Assembly: GCA_947491755.1 (NCBI GenBank)
Contig: CANLKV010000006.1
Span: 1-43,181, forward strand
Source: an uncultured Nonlabens sp.
Lineage (GTDB): Bacteria > Bacteroidota > Bacteroidia > Flavobacteriales > Flavobacteriaceae
Reading direction: 5' to 3'
DNA: 43,181 nt
Position 1 is the first letter of the stretch; every line of letters begins with the position of its first letter. The notes under the pieces were generated by a model. The model was not told the origin of the DNA, ran no database searches, and saw only the letters and a list, made by a program, of their open reading frames with translations. A program made the translations under genes and the position numbers. Positions 18,029 to 28,799 of this stretch are shown here, one piece after another.

Positions 18029-19189
18029 TTATATCTCATTTTTTTGCCTCGCTTTAAGCCATCTTTCAGGTAAAATTTGGTCTGTTGCGAGCAAATAATC
18101 ACCCTCATCACAGGGTAATAACGTGTATTGTTTTAGTTTATTATTGACGGTAGAATTAAATGGTAATTCTATCCACCAACGACCTGTTTTTGATGATTTA
18201 TAGAACTTAAGTACCTGATCTTCAATAGGTACCTGATATTTCAAAAATCCCGATGAAGTGTCTACAGGATACTCACCATGACGATAATTGTACCCTTCTA
18301 GAAAATACCAGATCATCTGTGCAACGGCATTTTCCAAAATCGGAAAATCGCCACTAGGGATCTCAAAAATCCCGAATGCTTTTAATCGATCACTCAAGCC
18401 GGAATATCTCGATAAAGTGCACATTTGAGCCGAATTAAATCCGTTAGGCGATCCTTTTGGGTACATTATCTGGCTTGCTTGAGTGCTCAAAAGGTCAATT
18501 CCTAGCAAATCACAATCTCTGATGACGGGCTCTGCAATAGTCATATCCTTATCCAACGCTCCTAAACGTATGGCATCAAAAAACAAACGATCCAAAAGAT
18601 TGATTTCTTCTTGCGAGTTATAATAGGTCTGAAAACCCAGGTTGCTATAATTAAAGAGGTTGTAAGGCTCTGTAGCAACCATTTTTCCAATATAGCTATG
18701 GTTGTTGATAGGTAGTTCAATGTTTCCCAGATCAAATCTATGATCCACATTTACCACATTAACCATATGGTACATTTCATCAAAGGCTCTATAGATAGGA
18801 TACATAAGGTCTTGACTCCCTCCTAGAAATATGGGAATTATCTGTTGCTTTAAAAGATACTGCATCAGTTCCCTTACAACAAAATAGGTGTCGTCCACGC
18901 TTTCTCCTGGTAGGACATCGCCTAAATCTGCAATATTTGAGTGCCAATTACCTGGATATAACTCATAAAATTTACGACGCACCCCATCCAGATGTCCCAT
19001 GGGCAGCAAGGCGTCTGGATCCAACCGGTTTTCTAAAACCGAAATAATTACCAGGTCCATCTTGCTTAAATCAGGAAGACCATCCTGCTTTGTATGTAGC
19101 TGGATGGTCTTGCCTATAGTTCTCTCTTCTTGAATCCTAGCGTGAGCAACAGTTGCATCATCGATAGGTTTGAGGTATTCTAGAATCAT
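18029..19189 (-). CDS. Arginase-fold (ureohydrolase family) protein with degenerate metal site
   Basis: A 386-residue protein with the arginase/agmatinase/formimidoylglutamase fold. The family landmarks are present but changed. GG(D/G)H is GGSQD (123-127). DAHxD is DHRFD (149-153), with Arg in place of the metal-binding His. The SxDxDxxDP segment is DLLGIDLLSTQAS, with one Asp. The substrate-loop-like PKGSPNG (244-250) remains. Loss of these ligands argues against a normal Mn2+ ureohydrolase. Databases may call it formimidoylglutamase, but there is no hut pathway here. It lies between gldK and topA, 5 bases from topA, and is probably cotranscribed with topA. Confidence 0.82.
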   Translation of the reverse strand: MILEYLKPIDDATVAHARIQEERTIGKTIQLHTKQDGLPDLSKMDLVIISVLENRLDPDALLPMGHLDGVRRKFYELYPGNWHSNIADLGDVLPGESVDDTYFVVRELMQYLLKQQIIPIFLGGSQDLMYPIYRAFDEMYHMVNVVNVDHRFDLGNIELPINNHSYIGKMVATEPYNLFNYSNLGFQTYYNSQEEINLLDRLFFDAIRLGALDKDMTIAEPVIRDCDLLGIDLLSTQASQIMYPKGSPNGFNSAQMCTLSRYSGLSDRLKAFGIFEIPSGDFPILENAVAQMIWYFLEGYNYRHGEYPVDTSSGFLKYQVPIEDQVLKFYKSSKTGRWWIELPFNSTVNNKLKQYTLLPCDEGDYLLATDQILPERWLKARQKNEI

Positions 19190-19194
19190 TTAGA

Positions 19195-21735
19195 TCATTT
19201 CTTTTTCGCTTTCGCGGAAGCGGTTTTTTTCTTTGCTGGCGCTTTTTTCTTTGCGGCAGGCTTCTTCTTGGCCGCTGTTTTCTTTTTAGGCGCCTTCTTT
19301 TCTATAAGCTCTTTTGCCTTGTCCAAAGTTATTGATAAGGGGTCAATTGTTTTGGCAAGCTCAACTTTTATTTTCCCTTTGATAATATGGTGTCTTCCCC
19401 AGCGTGCTTTTTCAATACGTATCCCTTCTTCTTCCCAGTCGACAATCAACTTATCTTTTTCTTTCTGTATTTTTTCTTCAATCAGGGTTACTATATCGTC
19501 ATCACTCAACGCATCAAAGTCATATTTCTTATTGACTGATATAAACATGCCTGCCCATTTAATGTATGGACCAAAACGACCTACACCCTTTGTAACAGGC
19601 TGCTCATCATACATATATATAGGAGCGTCTGCCTTTTCTTTTTCTGCTATAAGCTCTGCAGCACGGTCAAAAGTAATGCTCAACGGGTCGTCTGTATCCT
19701 CCAATGATACAAAGGTTTTTTCATTGAATTTGATATAAGGACCGTATCTACCCTGGTTTACCTCTACTGGATGACCGTTGTACTCGCCTAGTGTTCTAGG
19801 CAGTTTAAAGAGATCCATTACCTCATCCAGTGTCACCGTATTTAGGGATTGGGACGGTAATAGACTTGCAAATTGCGGTTTCTCCTCGTCATCCACACTT
19901 CCTATCTGCGCCATCGCACCAAAACGCCCTAGCCTTACCGATATAGGTTTACCTGTTTTAGGGTCTGTTCCTAGAACACGCTCTCCTACCTCGCGCTCTG
20001 CATTTTCTGCAACGTCAGTAACAGTAGGGTGAAATTTTTTGTAAAAGTGGTTCATCATATCGGTCCACTCTTCTTTGCCCTCGGCTATATTGTCAAAGGA
20101 CTCCTCCACCTTTGCGGTAAAGTTATAGTCTAATATATTCTCAAAATGTTCTACTAGGAAGTCGTTTACTACACGACCCACATCTGTAGGAATTAATTTT
20201 CCTTTATTGCTCCCAGTAGTTTCTGATAACTGTACTTCTTTTACGGTATCCTTTTTTAAGACCAGTTGCACGTATTGACGCTCTTCTCCCATGCTCTGAC
20301 CTTTCTCGATGTACTTGCGATTTTGAATCGTTGTAATCGTAGGGGCATATGTGGACGGTCTACCTATCCCTAGTTCTTCCAGCTTTTTAACGAGTGAAGC
20401 TTCTGAATAACGATAAGGCGGTCTAGAAAAACGCTCTGTTGCCGTTATACTTTTATTATAAAGGGCTTGACCTTTTTTAAGAGGTGGCAGTAAACCTTGC
20501 TGCTCCATCTCTTCATCGTCTGTGCTTTCTAGATAAACTTTTAGGAAGCCTTCAAACTTGACAATTTCTCCACTAGCGGTAAAGTTTTTATCATGTGTAT
20601 TTGCCGCTATTGTAACATTAGTGCGCTCTAGCTGGGCATCGCTCATTTGTGAGGCGATGGCACGTTTCCATATCAACTCATACAGGCGGGTTTGATCGCG
20701 ATCTGCTCCAGCGGAATGCAGGGCAAAATCTGTAGGTCGTATAGCCTCATGTGCCTCTTGTGCCCCCTTTGATTTCCCTTTGTAATTACGCTCTTTATGA
20801 AAGGTATCGCCGTATGCTTTTTGTATTTCTGCCTTTGCACCTGCTTTTGCCTCATTACTTAAATTGACACTATCGGTTCTCATATAAGTTATAAGACCAG
20901 CCTCATACAGGCGTTGTGCTAATTGCATGGTGCGACTTACATTAAAGGACAGTTTCCTTGACGCCTCCTGTTGTAAGGTAGAGGTTGTAAATGGTGGTGC
21001 TGGCGATTTTTTGGCTGGCTTTTTAACCAAATCACTCACATGAAAATTGGCTCCTTTATTAAGCTCTAGAAACTCTTCAGCTTCCTTACGAGAAGACAGA
21101 TTAGACGGCAGTTTTGCCTTGAGCGCTTTTTTGTCATCTGTAGTAAAATCTGCATCAACCCGGTAAAAATTATCTCCTTTAAAATCGAGGATCTCATTTT
21201 CACGCTCAACGATCAATCGCACTGCGACAGACTGTACTCTACCAGCACTAGCACCGCCTTTTACCTTACGCCATAAAATAGGAGATATCTCATAACCTAC
21301 TATACGATCCAGCACACGGCGTGCTTGTTGCGCATTTACCAGATCATAATCGATGGTTCTAGGGTTGTCAATCGCTTTTTGTACCGCGCTTTTTGTAATG
21401 GCGTTAAATACAATACGCTTGGTTTTTTCTTTTTTTAAATCCAGCTGTTCTGCTAGGTGCCAGGCGATTGCTTCTCCCTCTCGATCCTCATCACTAGCTA
21501 GCCAAACCATGTCAGAGTCGGCAGCCATTTTTTTGAGTTTTTTGACAAGATCTTTTTTATCGCTACTTACAACGTACTTTGGCTTAAAATCTTTATCCAC
21601 TGCAACACCTAATTCCTTTGCGGGAAGATCTGCAATATGCCCAAAACTAGAGGCTACCTTATATTCTTTCCCTAGAAATTTCTCGATTGTCTTTGCCTTT
21701 GCAGGCGACTCTACAATTACCAGATTTTTTGCCAT
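19195..21735 (-). CDS. topA: DNA topoisomerase I (type IA)
   Basis: An 846-residue enzyme that relaxes negative supercoils by single-strand passage. It has the TOPRIM domain (MAKNLVIVESPAKAKTIEKFL and later SDEDREGEAIAWHL), the catalytic Tyr in AGLITYMRTDSVNLS, and GIGRPSTYAPTI. C-terminal repeat domains follow (GRFGPYIKW, GRYGPYIKFNE) in place of zinc fingers. The end is a Lys/Ala-rich tail (about 815-846) likely to bind DNA. The last residues ASAKAKKK come from a palindromic repeat copy. It is transcribed leftward, with a candidate promoter at 21757-21764, followed after 5 bases by the arginase-fold gene. Confidence 0.97.
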   Translation of the reverse strand: MAKNLVIVESPAKAKTIEKFLGKEYKVASSFGHIADLPAKELGVAVDKDFKPKYVVSSDKKDLVKKLKKMAADSDMVWLASDEDREGEAIAWHLAEQLDLKKEKTKRIVFNAITKSAVQKAIDNPRTIDYDLVNAQQARRVLDRIVGYEISPILWRKVKGGASAGRVQSVAVRLIVERENEILDFKGDNFYRVDADFTTDDKKALKAKLPSNLSSRKEAEEFLELNKGANFHVSDLVKKPAKKSPAPPFTTSTLQQEASRKLSFNVSRTMQLAQRLYEAGLITYMRTDSVNLSNEAKAGAKAEIQKAYGDTFHKERNYKGKSKGAQEAHEAIRPTDFALHSAGADRDQTRLYELIWKRAIASQMSDAQLERTNVTIAANTHDKNFTASGEIVKFEGFLKVYLESTDDEEMEQQGLLPPLKKGQALYNKSITATERFSRPPYRYSEASLVKKLEELGIGRPSTYAPTITTIQNRKYIEKGQSMGEERQYVQLVLKKDTVKEVQLSETTGSNKGKLIPTDVGRVVNDFLVEHFENILDYNFTAKVEESFDNIAEGKEEWTDMMNHFYKKFHPTVTDVAENAEREVGERVLGTDPKTGKPISVRLGRFGAMAQIGSVDDEEKPQFASLLPSQSLNTVTLDEVMDLFKLPRTLGEYNGHPVEVNQGRYGPYIKFNEKTFVSLEDTDDPLSITFDRAAELIAEKEKADAPIYMYDEQPVTKGVGRFGPYIKWAGMFISVNKKYDFDALSDDDIVTLIEEKIQKEKDKLIVDWEEEGIRIEKARWGRHHIIKGKIKVELAKTIDPLSITLDKAKELIEKKAPKKKTAAKKKPAAKKKAPAKKKTASAKAKKK
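19207..19222. repeat. Palindromic repeat, copy 5 (3' end of topA, one-base variant)
   Basis: CGCTTTCGCGGAAGCG, the same one-base variant as in gldL. It encodes ASAKA at residues 839-843 of topoisomerase I, nine bases before the stop codon. Confidence 0.9.
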
Positions 21736-21756
21736 TCAGCTTATTTATTTAGTTTG

Positions 21757-21764
21757 CAAAGGTA
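21757..21764 (-). promoter_or_regulatory. -7 element of the topA promoter
   Basis: TACCTTTG on the minus strand matches TAnnTTTG. A start near 21750 would leave about 15 nt before the topA ATG. No clear -33 TTG is seen. Confidence 0.45.
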
Positions 21765-21899
21765 TATGATATTTTTATTAAAAGTCTAAATGCTTGTTAA
21801 ACAGAGTATTACTTTTTAAACTCCCTAGTTAATACAGTAGCCTAGTGCATGTTAAGAAAATAACGGCAATAAAGAGCACATTAAGGATGTTTTGAAGTT

Positions 21900-21915
21900 C
21901 GCTTTCGCGGAAGCG
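21900..21915. repeat. Palindromic repeat, copy 6 (between topA and miaB, one-base variant)
   Basis: CGCTTTCGCGGAAGCG with flanking TT and A. It lies between the divergent topA and miaB promoters, about 40 bases upstream of the miaB -33 element. Confidence 0.9.
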
Positions 21916-21955
21916 ATATTAAAAGAATTATCTAAACAAGATTGATGCTGTCAAC

Positions 21956-21986
21956 TTGTCATAAACACGCTAAAAAACTATCTTTG
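21956..21986 (+). promoter_or_regulatory. Promoter of the miaB gene cluster
   Basis: TTG (21956-21958) and TATCTTTG (21979-21986) are 20 bases apart, matching the Bacteroidota -33/-7 pattern. Transcription would start near 21992, about 12 nt before the miaB ATG. Confidence 0.72.
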
Positions 21987-22003
21987 CAGTCCGATTATTA
22001 TCG

Positions 22004-23482
22004 ATGCCGATGGAAAAGATTATTGAAGAAAATAAACAAGGAACCACGATTGAAGTTGCTCCTATGCAACAAAATACGAGGAAGTTATATATAGAGAGCT
22101 ATGGATGTCAGATGAATTTTTCTGATAGTGAAATCGTCGCCTCTATACTAGCAAAAGAAGGTTTTAACACGACAAACATACTAGAAGAGGCAGATCTTGT
22201 GCTCGTTAACACTTGTTCTATAAGAGATAAGGCAGAACAAACGGTGCGCAAACGTCTAGAAAAATACAACCGAGTTAAAGAGCGGAAAAACCCCAATATG
22301 AAAGTGGGCGTACTAGGCTGTATGGCAGAACGTCTGAAATCTAAATTTCTTGAGGAAGAAAAGATTGTAGATATGGTCGTAGGGCCAGATGCTTACAAAG
22401 ATTTACCTAATCTAGTTGCAGAGGTTGACGAGGGCAGAGATGCTGTAAATGTAATTTTATCAAAGGAGGAAACTTATGGTGATGTAGCGCCTGTGAGACT
22501 CAACTCAAATGGCGTGACTGCCTTTGTTTCTATTACTAGAGGTTGTGATAATATGTGCACCTTTTGTGTGGTGCCTTTTACTCGCGGGCGCGAGCGCAGT
22601 CGCGATCCTCAAAGCATTCTAGAAGAAATAAACGACCTAGTCAATAAAGGCTTTAAAGAAGTAACCTTACTAGGACAGAATGTAGATTCTTATTTATGGT
22701 ACGGCGGTGGTCTTAAAAAAGACTTTTCAAAAGCATCCCCTATGGCACAGGCTACTGCGGTTAACTTTGCCCAATTGCTGCATAAAGTAGCTCTAGCCCA
22801 GCCGCAGCTGCGTATACGGTTTTCTACCAGTAATCCCCAGGATATAAGCGATGATGTTTTACATGCCATTGCAAAACATAGAAACATTTGCAATTACATA
22901 CACCTACCCGTACAATCAGGGAGCGATCGCATTCTTAAAGAGATGAACCGACTGCACACCCGCGAGGAGTATATGCGACTCATCGATCGCGTACACGCTA
23001 TAATTCCAGAATGTGCGGTATCTCAAGATATGATAACAGGTTTCCCCACAGAGACTGAAGAAGATCATCAAGATACACTAAGCTTGATGGAATATGTCAA
23101 ATATGATTATGGATTCATGTTTGCCTATTCAGAAAGGCCAGGTACTATGGCTGCACGCAAGCTAGAAGACGACGTGCCAGAGGAGGTCAAGAAAAGAAGA
23201 CTGGAAGAAATTATAGCAGTACAACGCCGCACAGGTCATGAGCGCGCCAAGTATTTTGTAGGTAAAACGGTAGAATGTTTAATTGAAAAAGAGTCTAAAA
23301 AATCTGACCAGCACTGGGCAGGTCGCAACTCTCAAAATTATGTTGCTGTATTTCCCAAAGAAAATTACAAAGTAGGTGACTTTGTCTATGTAAAAATTAC
23401 TGATTGCACCAGTGCCACCCTTATAGGTGAGGCAGTTGGATATTCTGATATGAAGGGTCCTTTAACCACAGATACCTTATAG
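22004..23482 (+). CDS. miaB: tRNA-2-methylthio-N6-dimethylallyladenosine synthase MiaB
   Basis: A 492-residue radical-SAM methylthiotransferase that adds a methylthio group to i6A37 of tRNAs. The N-terminal MTTase domain has three cluster cysteines ([24 protein letters not shown]). The radical-SAM motif [22 protein letters not shown] gives the CxxxCxxC cluster (cited here as its core), and a TRAM domain ends the protein. The combination distinguishes MiaB from RimO. ATG 22004 or ATG 22010 may be used; both follow the promoter closely. It is first in a rightward cluster and 3 bases from the next gene. Confidence 0.96.
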   Translation: MPMEKIIEENKQGTTIEVAPMQQNTRKLYIESYGCQMNFSDSEIVASILAKEGFNTTNILEEADLVLVNTCSIRDKAEQTVRKRLEKYNRVKERKNPNMKVGVLGCMAERLKSKFLEEEKIVDMVVGPDAYKDLPNLVAEVDEGRDAVNVILSKEETYGDVAPVRLNSNGVTAFVSITRGCDNMCTFCVVPFTRGRERSRDPQSILEEINDLVNKGFKEVTLLGQNVDSYLWYGGGLKKDFSKASPMAQATAVNFAQLLHKVALAQPQLRIRFSTSNPQDISDDVLHAIAKHRNICNYIHLPVQSGSDRILKEMNRLHTREEYMRLIDRVHAIIPECAVSQDMITGFPTETEEDHQDTLSLMEYVKYDYGFMFAYSERPGTMAARKLEDDVPEEVKKRRLEEIIAVQRRTGHERAKYFVGKTVECLIEKESKKSDQHWAGRNSQNYVAVFPKENYKVGDFVYVKITDCTSATLIGEAVGYSDMKGPLTTDTL

Positions 23483-23485
23483 CTT

Positions 23486-24778
23486 ATGGAAACCGTACAG
23501 TCTATAAAACAACGTTTTGAACTGATAGGAAATGATCCTACATTTAATCGAGCAATTGAAAAAGCGCTACAAGTAGCGCCTACGGATATTTCAGTTCTTG
23601 TTACTGGTGAGAGCGGTGTGGGTAAAGAAAGTATTCCTCGCATTATACACTCACAATCCTTTAGAAAACATGCAAAATATATTGCAGTTAACTGTGGTGC
23701 CATTCCAGAAGGAACGATCGATTCAGAGCTTTTTGGACATGAGAAAGGAGCGTTTACAGGAGCTACACAAACACGCAGCGGGTACTTTGAGGTTGCAGAT
23801 GGCGGCACCATTTTTCTTGATGAGGTAGGAGAATTACCCCTACCCACGCAGGTGCGATTATTACGTGTTTTAGAAAATGGCGAGTTTCTCAAAGTAGGTT
23901 CGTCTAACACTCAAAAAACAGACGTACGTATCGTCGCAGCGACTAATGTTAATATGTTCACCGCTATTGAAAAAGGTAAATTTAGAGAAGATCTATACTA
24001 CCGCTTAAGTACGGTAGAGATTGAACTACCACCGCTGCGCAAACGCAAGGACGATATACATTTATTATTCCGCAAGTTTGCATCTGATTTTGCTAACAAA
24101 TACAAAATGCCTACCCTACGTCTAGATGATAATGCAGTCTCCTTATTGACTAACTATCGTTGGTCTGGAAACATAAGACAGTTGCGCAATATAGCAGAGC
24201 AAATAAGTGTGCTTGAAAAAGATCGCAACATTACAGGCCCTGTACTTAAAAATTACTTGCCAGATGCAGGTTCTAACTTGCCAGCAGTCATTAAGGATAA
24301 AAAAACCAATGATAGTGAGTTTGCCAACGAGCGCGAGATACTGTACAAGGTGTTGTTTGACATGAAAAACGACTTGAACGATTTAAAAAAACTGACTAAC
24401 GAGCTGATGAATAGCGGTAATGCTATGGATGTCCAGGAAAAACAACAAGGTCTTATTAATCGAATATATGGTAATGATAACAATGATGGGGACACAGACG
24501 ATTATGAAGATGTTATTGATCAAGCCTATGAAGTAAGTCAAGAAGAGCATTATAATAAACCAGTTGCGACAACAACCTCGCCTACAGAACCAGTAGCAGA
24601 TCGCTATGATTTTGCTCAGGAGGTAGAAGAAGAAGAGTCGCTATCATTAGTAGAAAAAGAAATCGAGTTGATTAAAAAGTCACTAGAGCGACACGAAGGC
24701 AGACGCAAGGCAGCATCTGAAGATCTAGGAATATCAGAGCGCACTTTATATCGCAAAATAAAACAATATGATTTATAA
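23486..24778 (+). CDS. Sigma-54-dependent transcriptional activator without receiver domain
   Basis: A 430-residue bacterial enhancer-binding protein. The AAA+ domain starts almost at once: Walker A GESGVGKE, the sigma-54-contacting loop GAFTGA, Walker B GGTIFLDEVGE, and the arginine-finger region FREDLYYRL. An acidic linker of about 150 residues follows, then a Fis-type helix-turn-helix (AASEDLGISERTLYRKIKQY) at the C terminus. There is no N-terminal receiver, GAF or PAS domain, so the control signal is not obvious. It is 3 bases after miaB and overlaps the lptE-like gene by 11. Its targets are unknown. Confidence 0.93.
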   Translation: METVQSIKQRFELIGNDPTFNRAIEKALQVAPTDISVLVTGESGVGKESIPRIIHSQSFRKHAKYIAVNCGAIPEGTIDSELFGHEKGAFTGATQTRSGYFEVADGGTIFLDEVGELPLPTQVRLLRVLENGEFLKVGSSNTQKTDVRIVAATNVNMFTAIEKGKFREDLYYRLSTVEIELPPLRKRKDDIHLLFRKFASDFANKYKMPTLRLDDNAVSLLTNYRWSGNIRQLRNIAEQISVLEKDRNITGPVLKNYLPDAGSNLPAVIKDKKTNDSEFANEREILYKVLFDMKNDLNDLKKLTNELMNSGNAMDVQEKQQGLINRIYGNDNNDGDTDDYEDVIDQAYEVSQEEHYNKPVATTTSPTEPVADRYDFAQEVEEEESLSLVEKEIELIKKSLERHEGRRKAASEDLGISERTLYRKIKQYDL

Positions 24779-25280
24779 GTTTTTAAAAGCGACTGTAGTG
24801 CTGCTCATTATCTGCACGATACAATCGTGTGGGTTTTACAGCCTCAATGCGGTTTCTATACCTGATAATATTAGGACCTTTCAGGTAGACTACTTTGGGT
24901 ACACCGCTACACAAACTGAGGTAGGTATTGAGCGTACTTTTACGCTCGCGCTTCAAGACCTTATTCAAGATCAAACCAGTCTATCGCTGGTCAATAGCAA
25001 TGGAGATTACATATATCAAGGAGAAATAATACGTTATTTCATCTCTCCTATAACAGCAACAGCAGACAATCGTGCCTCACAAAACCGTCTGACTATAGAT
25101 ATAAATGTACGCTTCATTAATACCAAGGTGGAAGACGAAAGCTTTGAAAAAGTATATTCTTTTTACTACGATTATGGTGCCGATCAATTGATGCAAAATG
25201 CAGTGCTGGACGAGGCCCTAGATGTTATTTACACGCAGATCACTCAAGATATTTTTAACGATACGCTTGCAAAATGGTAA
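24768..25280 (+). CDS. lptE: LptE-like LPS assembly lipoprotein
   Basis: A 170-residue lipoprotein (lipobox IQSC, Cys21) followed by CGFYSLNAVSIP, the usual start of mature Bacteroidota LptE. In the LPS transport pathway LptE plugs the LptD outer-membrane barrel. The rest is a mixed alpha/beta fold (RLTIDINVRFINT) with C-terminal helices. Identity with proteobacterial LptE is low; the call rests on the lipobox, size and this conserved neighbourhood. It overlaps the activator by 11 bases and the next gene by 7. Confidence 0.82.
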   Translation: MIYKFLKATVVLLIICTIQSCGFYSLNAVSIPDNIRTFQVDYFGYTATQTEVGIERTFTLALQDLIQDQTSLSLVNSNGDYIYQGEIIRYFISPITATADNRASQNRLTIDINVRFINTKVEDESFEKVYSFYYDYGADQLMQNAVLDEALDVIYTQITQDIFNDTLAKW

Positions 25281-26092
25281 ATCAGGAACGGCTGCATCAT
25301 ATACTCATGCATCCAGACCAGGTGCATTCAGATGATTTGCAAGATTTAGAGCAACTGCTTAAAGAGTATCCGTATTTTCAAGCTGCGCGCAGCGTCTATT
25401 TAAAAGCTTTACACAACTCATCGATTAGCACATACAATAAAGAATTGCAGGTGACAGCGGCACACACCGCAGATCGAGGCGTTTTGTTTGATTTTATCAC
25501 TTCTGAAGTTTTCCTGCAAAACCGCGTGAGTGAGCAAATTAAAGTACAGAATGAGTGGCTAGAAAATATAGAAGTAGATGCCCAGGAAGTAGTGATAAAA
25601 ACGCATGACCTGAACGAGGCCAGCGACTTTAACCAAGTAACAGATGCAGATCTCTTTGAAAAGAAGACATCTCTTGATAACGAATTGCTGGAGTTTAAAG
25701 AGGGAGAAACCTACAGTTTTAATGAGTGGCTCAAGATTACACAACTCAAACCTATTAAGAGGCCTACAAATAAAAACGCGGATAAAGATAAAGCTCCCAA
25801 GACCATCAGTGATAAAAGAAAATTAGACAAAATGCGTCGTATAGATGAGTTTCTGCGCTCAAAACCCAAAATAACACCTCGTAAAAATAGTACAGTAGAA
25901 ACGCCAGACCTTACTGGGGTAAATCATGATAAACAGTTGATGACAGAAACCCTAGCCCGGGTTTACCTCGCACAAAAAAACTATGATAAAGCCATAAAAT
26001 CATACGAGATTTTAATATTGCAGCATCCAGAAAAAAGTGGTTTCTTTGCTGACCGAATTCGGGAAATCAAGAACTTACAAAGTAATACGTAA
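25274..26092 (+). CDS. Uncharacterised protein with C-terminal TPR
   Basis: A 272-residue soluble protein I cannot assign to a pathway. The N-terminal third is helical (LQDLEQLLKEYPYFQAARSV), resembling a TPR-like start. The middle is charged and probably disordered (KRPTNKNADKDKAPK). Near the C terminus one TPR-like unit is visible (ARVYLAQKNYDKAIKSYEILILQHP). There is no signal peptide. It overlaps lptE by 7 bases and abuts secG without a gap, so it is made with envelope-biogenesis proteins; a scaffold role would fit but is speculation. Confidence 0.8.
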   Translation: MVNQERLHHILMHPDQVHSDDLQDLEQLLKEYPYFQAARSVYLKALHNSSISTYNKELQVTAAHTADRGVLFDFITSEVFLQNRVSEQIKVQNEWLENIEVDAQEVVIKTHDLNEASDFNQVTDADLFEKKTSLDNELLEFKEGETYSFNEWLKITQLKPIKRPTNKNADKDKAPKTISDKRKLDKMRRIDEFLRSKPKITPRKNSTVETPDLTGVNHDKQLMTETLARVYLAQKNYDKAIKSYEILILQHPEKSGFFADRIREIKNLQSNT

Positions 26093-26443
26093 ATGACTAC
26101 ATTTTATATATTTTTAGGCTTAATCATATTTGTTGCCTTTTTACTCGTGGTTGTTATCATGGTTCAAAATCCTAAAGGTGGCGGCTTGTCCTCCAGCTTT
26201 GGTGGCGGTGGTACACAACAACTAGGTGGCGTTAAAAAAACTGGTGACTTTTTAGACAAAAGCACCTGGGTTTTATCTACTGCCCTACTCGTATTAATAT
26301 TACTATCGAGCACATTCCTTATAAATGAGCAAGCAGATGCTACAAGACAAATAGCAGATCCAGTACAGGTAGAAAGTCCTGCACTGGAGACACCAGCAAG
26401 TGAGGTTCCTGCTAGCACGACTGACGAGAATGCAGGAGAATAA
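26093..26443 (+). CDS. secG: Preprotein translocase subunit SecG
   Basis: A 116-residue SecYEG partner with two membrane helices (about 2-22, FYIFLGLIIFVAFLLVVVIM, and 57-75). Between them is the conserved SecG motif VQNPKGGGLSSSFGGGG. The C-terminal tail is extended and rich in Ala, Glu and Pro, as common in Bacteroidota. It starts directly at the stop of the TPR gene and ends the miaB-lptE-secG cluster before a terminator. Confidence 0.95.
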   Translation: MTTFYIFLGLIIFVAFLLVVVIMVQNPKGGGLSSSFGGGGTQQLGGVKKTGDFLDKSTWVLSTALLVLILLSSTFLINEQADATRQIADPVQVESPALETPASEVPASTTDENAGE

Positions 26444-26465
26444 GTTCTAACCCTGTACCGACTGA

Positions 26466-26498
26466 CAAAATATCCAGCGCAACCCGCTGGATATTTTG
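26466..26498 (+). terminator. Terminator between secG and groES
   Basis: A perfect 14-bp stem (26466-26479 with 26485-26498) with CAACC loop, centred on CCAGCG/CGCTGG, is followed by TTTTAT. It likely ends the miaB-secG transcript. CTGACAAAA at 26462-26470 could instead pair with TTTTGTCAG at 26509-26517, an alternative fold. Confidence 0.8.
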
Positions 26499-26583
26499 TT
26501 TTATGATGTTTTGTCAGCTATACCACAATGGCATATTTATAGCCATATGGCAAACGTATTAATCAACAAAACATTTTTAACAA

Positions 26584-26859
26584 ATGGCTTTAAATATTCA
26601 ACCATTATCAGATAGAGTTCTTATTGAACCTACTGCTGCAGAACAGAAAACGGCTTCTGGCCTTTACATCCCAGACACAGCAAAAGAAAAACCTCAACAA
26701 GGTAAAGTAGTCGCTGTAGGAAAAGGGAAAAAAGATCACGATATGACAGTTAAAGTAGGCGACACAGTTCTTTATGGCAAGTATAGCGGTACAGAACTTA
26801 AAGTAGAAGGTAACGATTATTTAATGATGCGCGAGGACGATATCCTGGCAATCGTGTAA
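26584..26859 (+). CDS. groES: Co-chaperonin GroES
   Basis: A 91-residue Hsp10 that caps the GroEL barrel. It has the expected sequence: [19 protein letters not shown], then the mobile loop region [21 protein letters not shown] and the C-terminal [11 protein letters not shown] and [14 protein letters not shown]. It lies 96 bases before groEL, with which it surely forms an operon. The upstream region has no CIRCE inverted repeat, and no perfect TAnnTTTG is seen. Confidence 0.98.
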   Translation: MALNIQPLSDRVLIEPTAAEQKTASGLYIPDTAKEKPQQGKVVAVGKGKKDHDMTVKVGDTVLYGKYSGTELKVEGNDYLMMREDDILAIV

Positions 26860-26889
26860 TTAACACAAGGTTGTTTTAAGCAACACTAG

Positions 26890-28596
<1,707 letters not shown>

Positions 28597-28622
28597 ACCA
28601 TCTTAAGTCCTATTTATGAAAG

Positions 28623-28652
28623 AAGCGATCTGTAGACAGGTCGCTTTTTTTA
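28623..28652 (+). terminator. Terminator after groEL
   Basis: A 10-bp stem (28623-28632 with 28637-28646, one G-T pair) with loop TAGA is followed by a run of T. It lies 27 bases past the groEL stop. Confidence 0.85.
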
Positions 28653-28686
28653 TTAATATCACTGGTATCCTATATTTCCAGTAGGG

Positions 28687-28708
28687 TTTTGCTTTCGCGA
28701 AAGCAAAA
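28687..28708. repeat. Palindromic repeat, copy 8 (intergenic, 22-bp perfect with swapped outer pair)
   Basis: TTTTGCTTTCGCGAAAGCAAAA keeps the inner 14 bases of the core. The outer C/G of the core is T/A here on both sides, so the palindrome stays perfect. It lies between the groEL terminator and the metalloprotease gene. Confidence 0.88.
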
Positions 28709-28799
28709 AAATATGATGCATTTTAACATCGATTAACAACTAGTTAAGATAATATTAAAGTTGTAGTGATATCTTTAAAGCGATACAAAACCCATTTTA

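Noticed and set aside
23386..23910. Minus-strand open frame of 174 codons
   Set aside because: Antisense to the end of miaB and the start of the sigma-54 activator; low-quality sequence for a protein.
26500..26583. CIRCE element before groES
   Set aside because: No TTAGCACTC-N9-GAGTGCTAA-like sequence is present.
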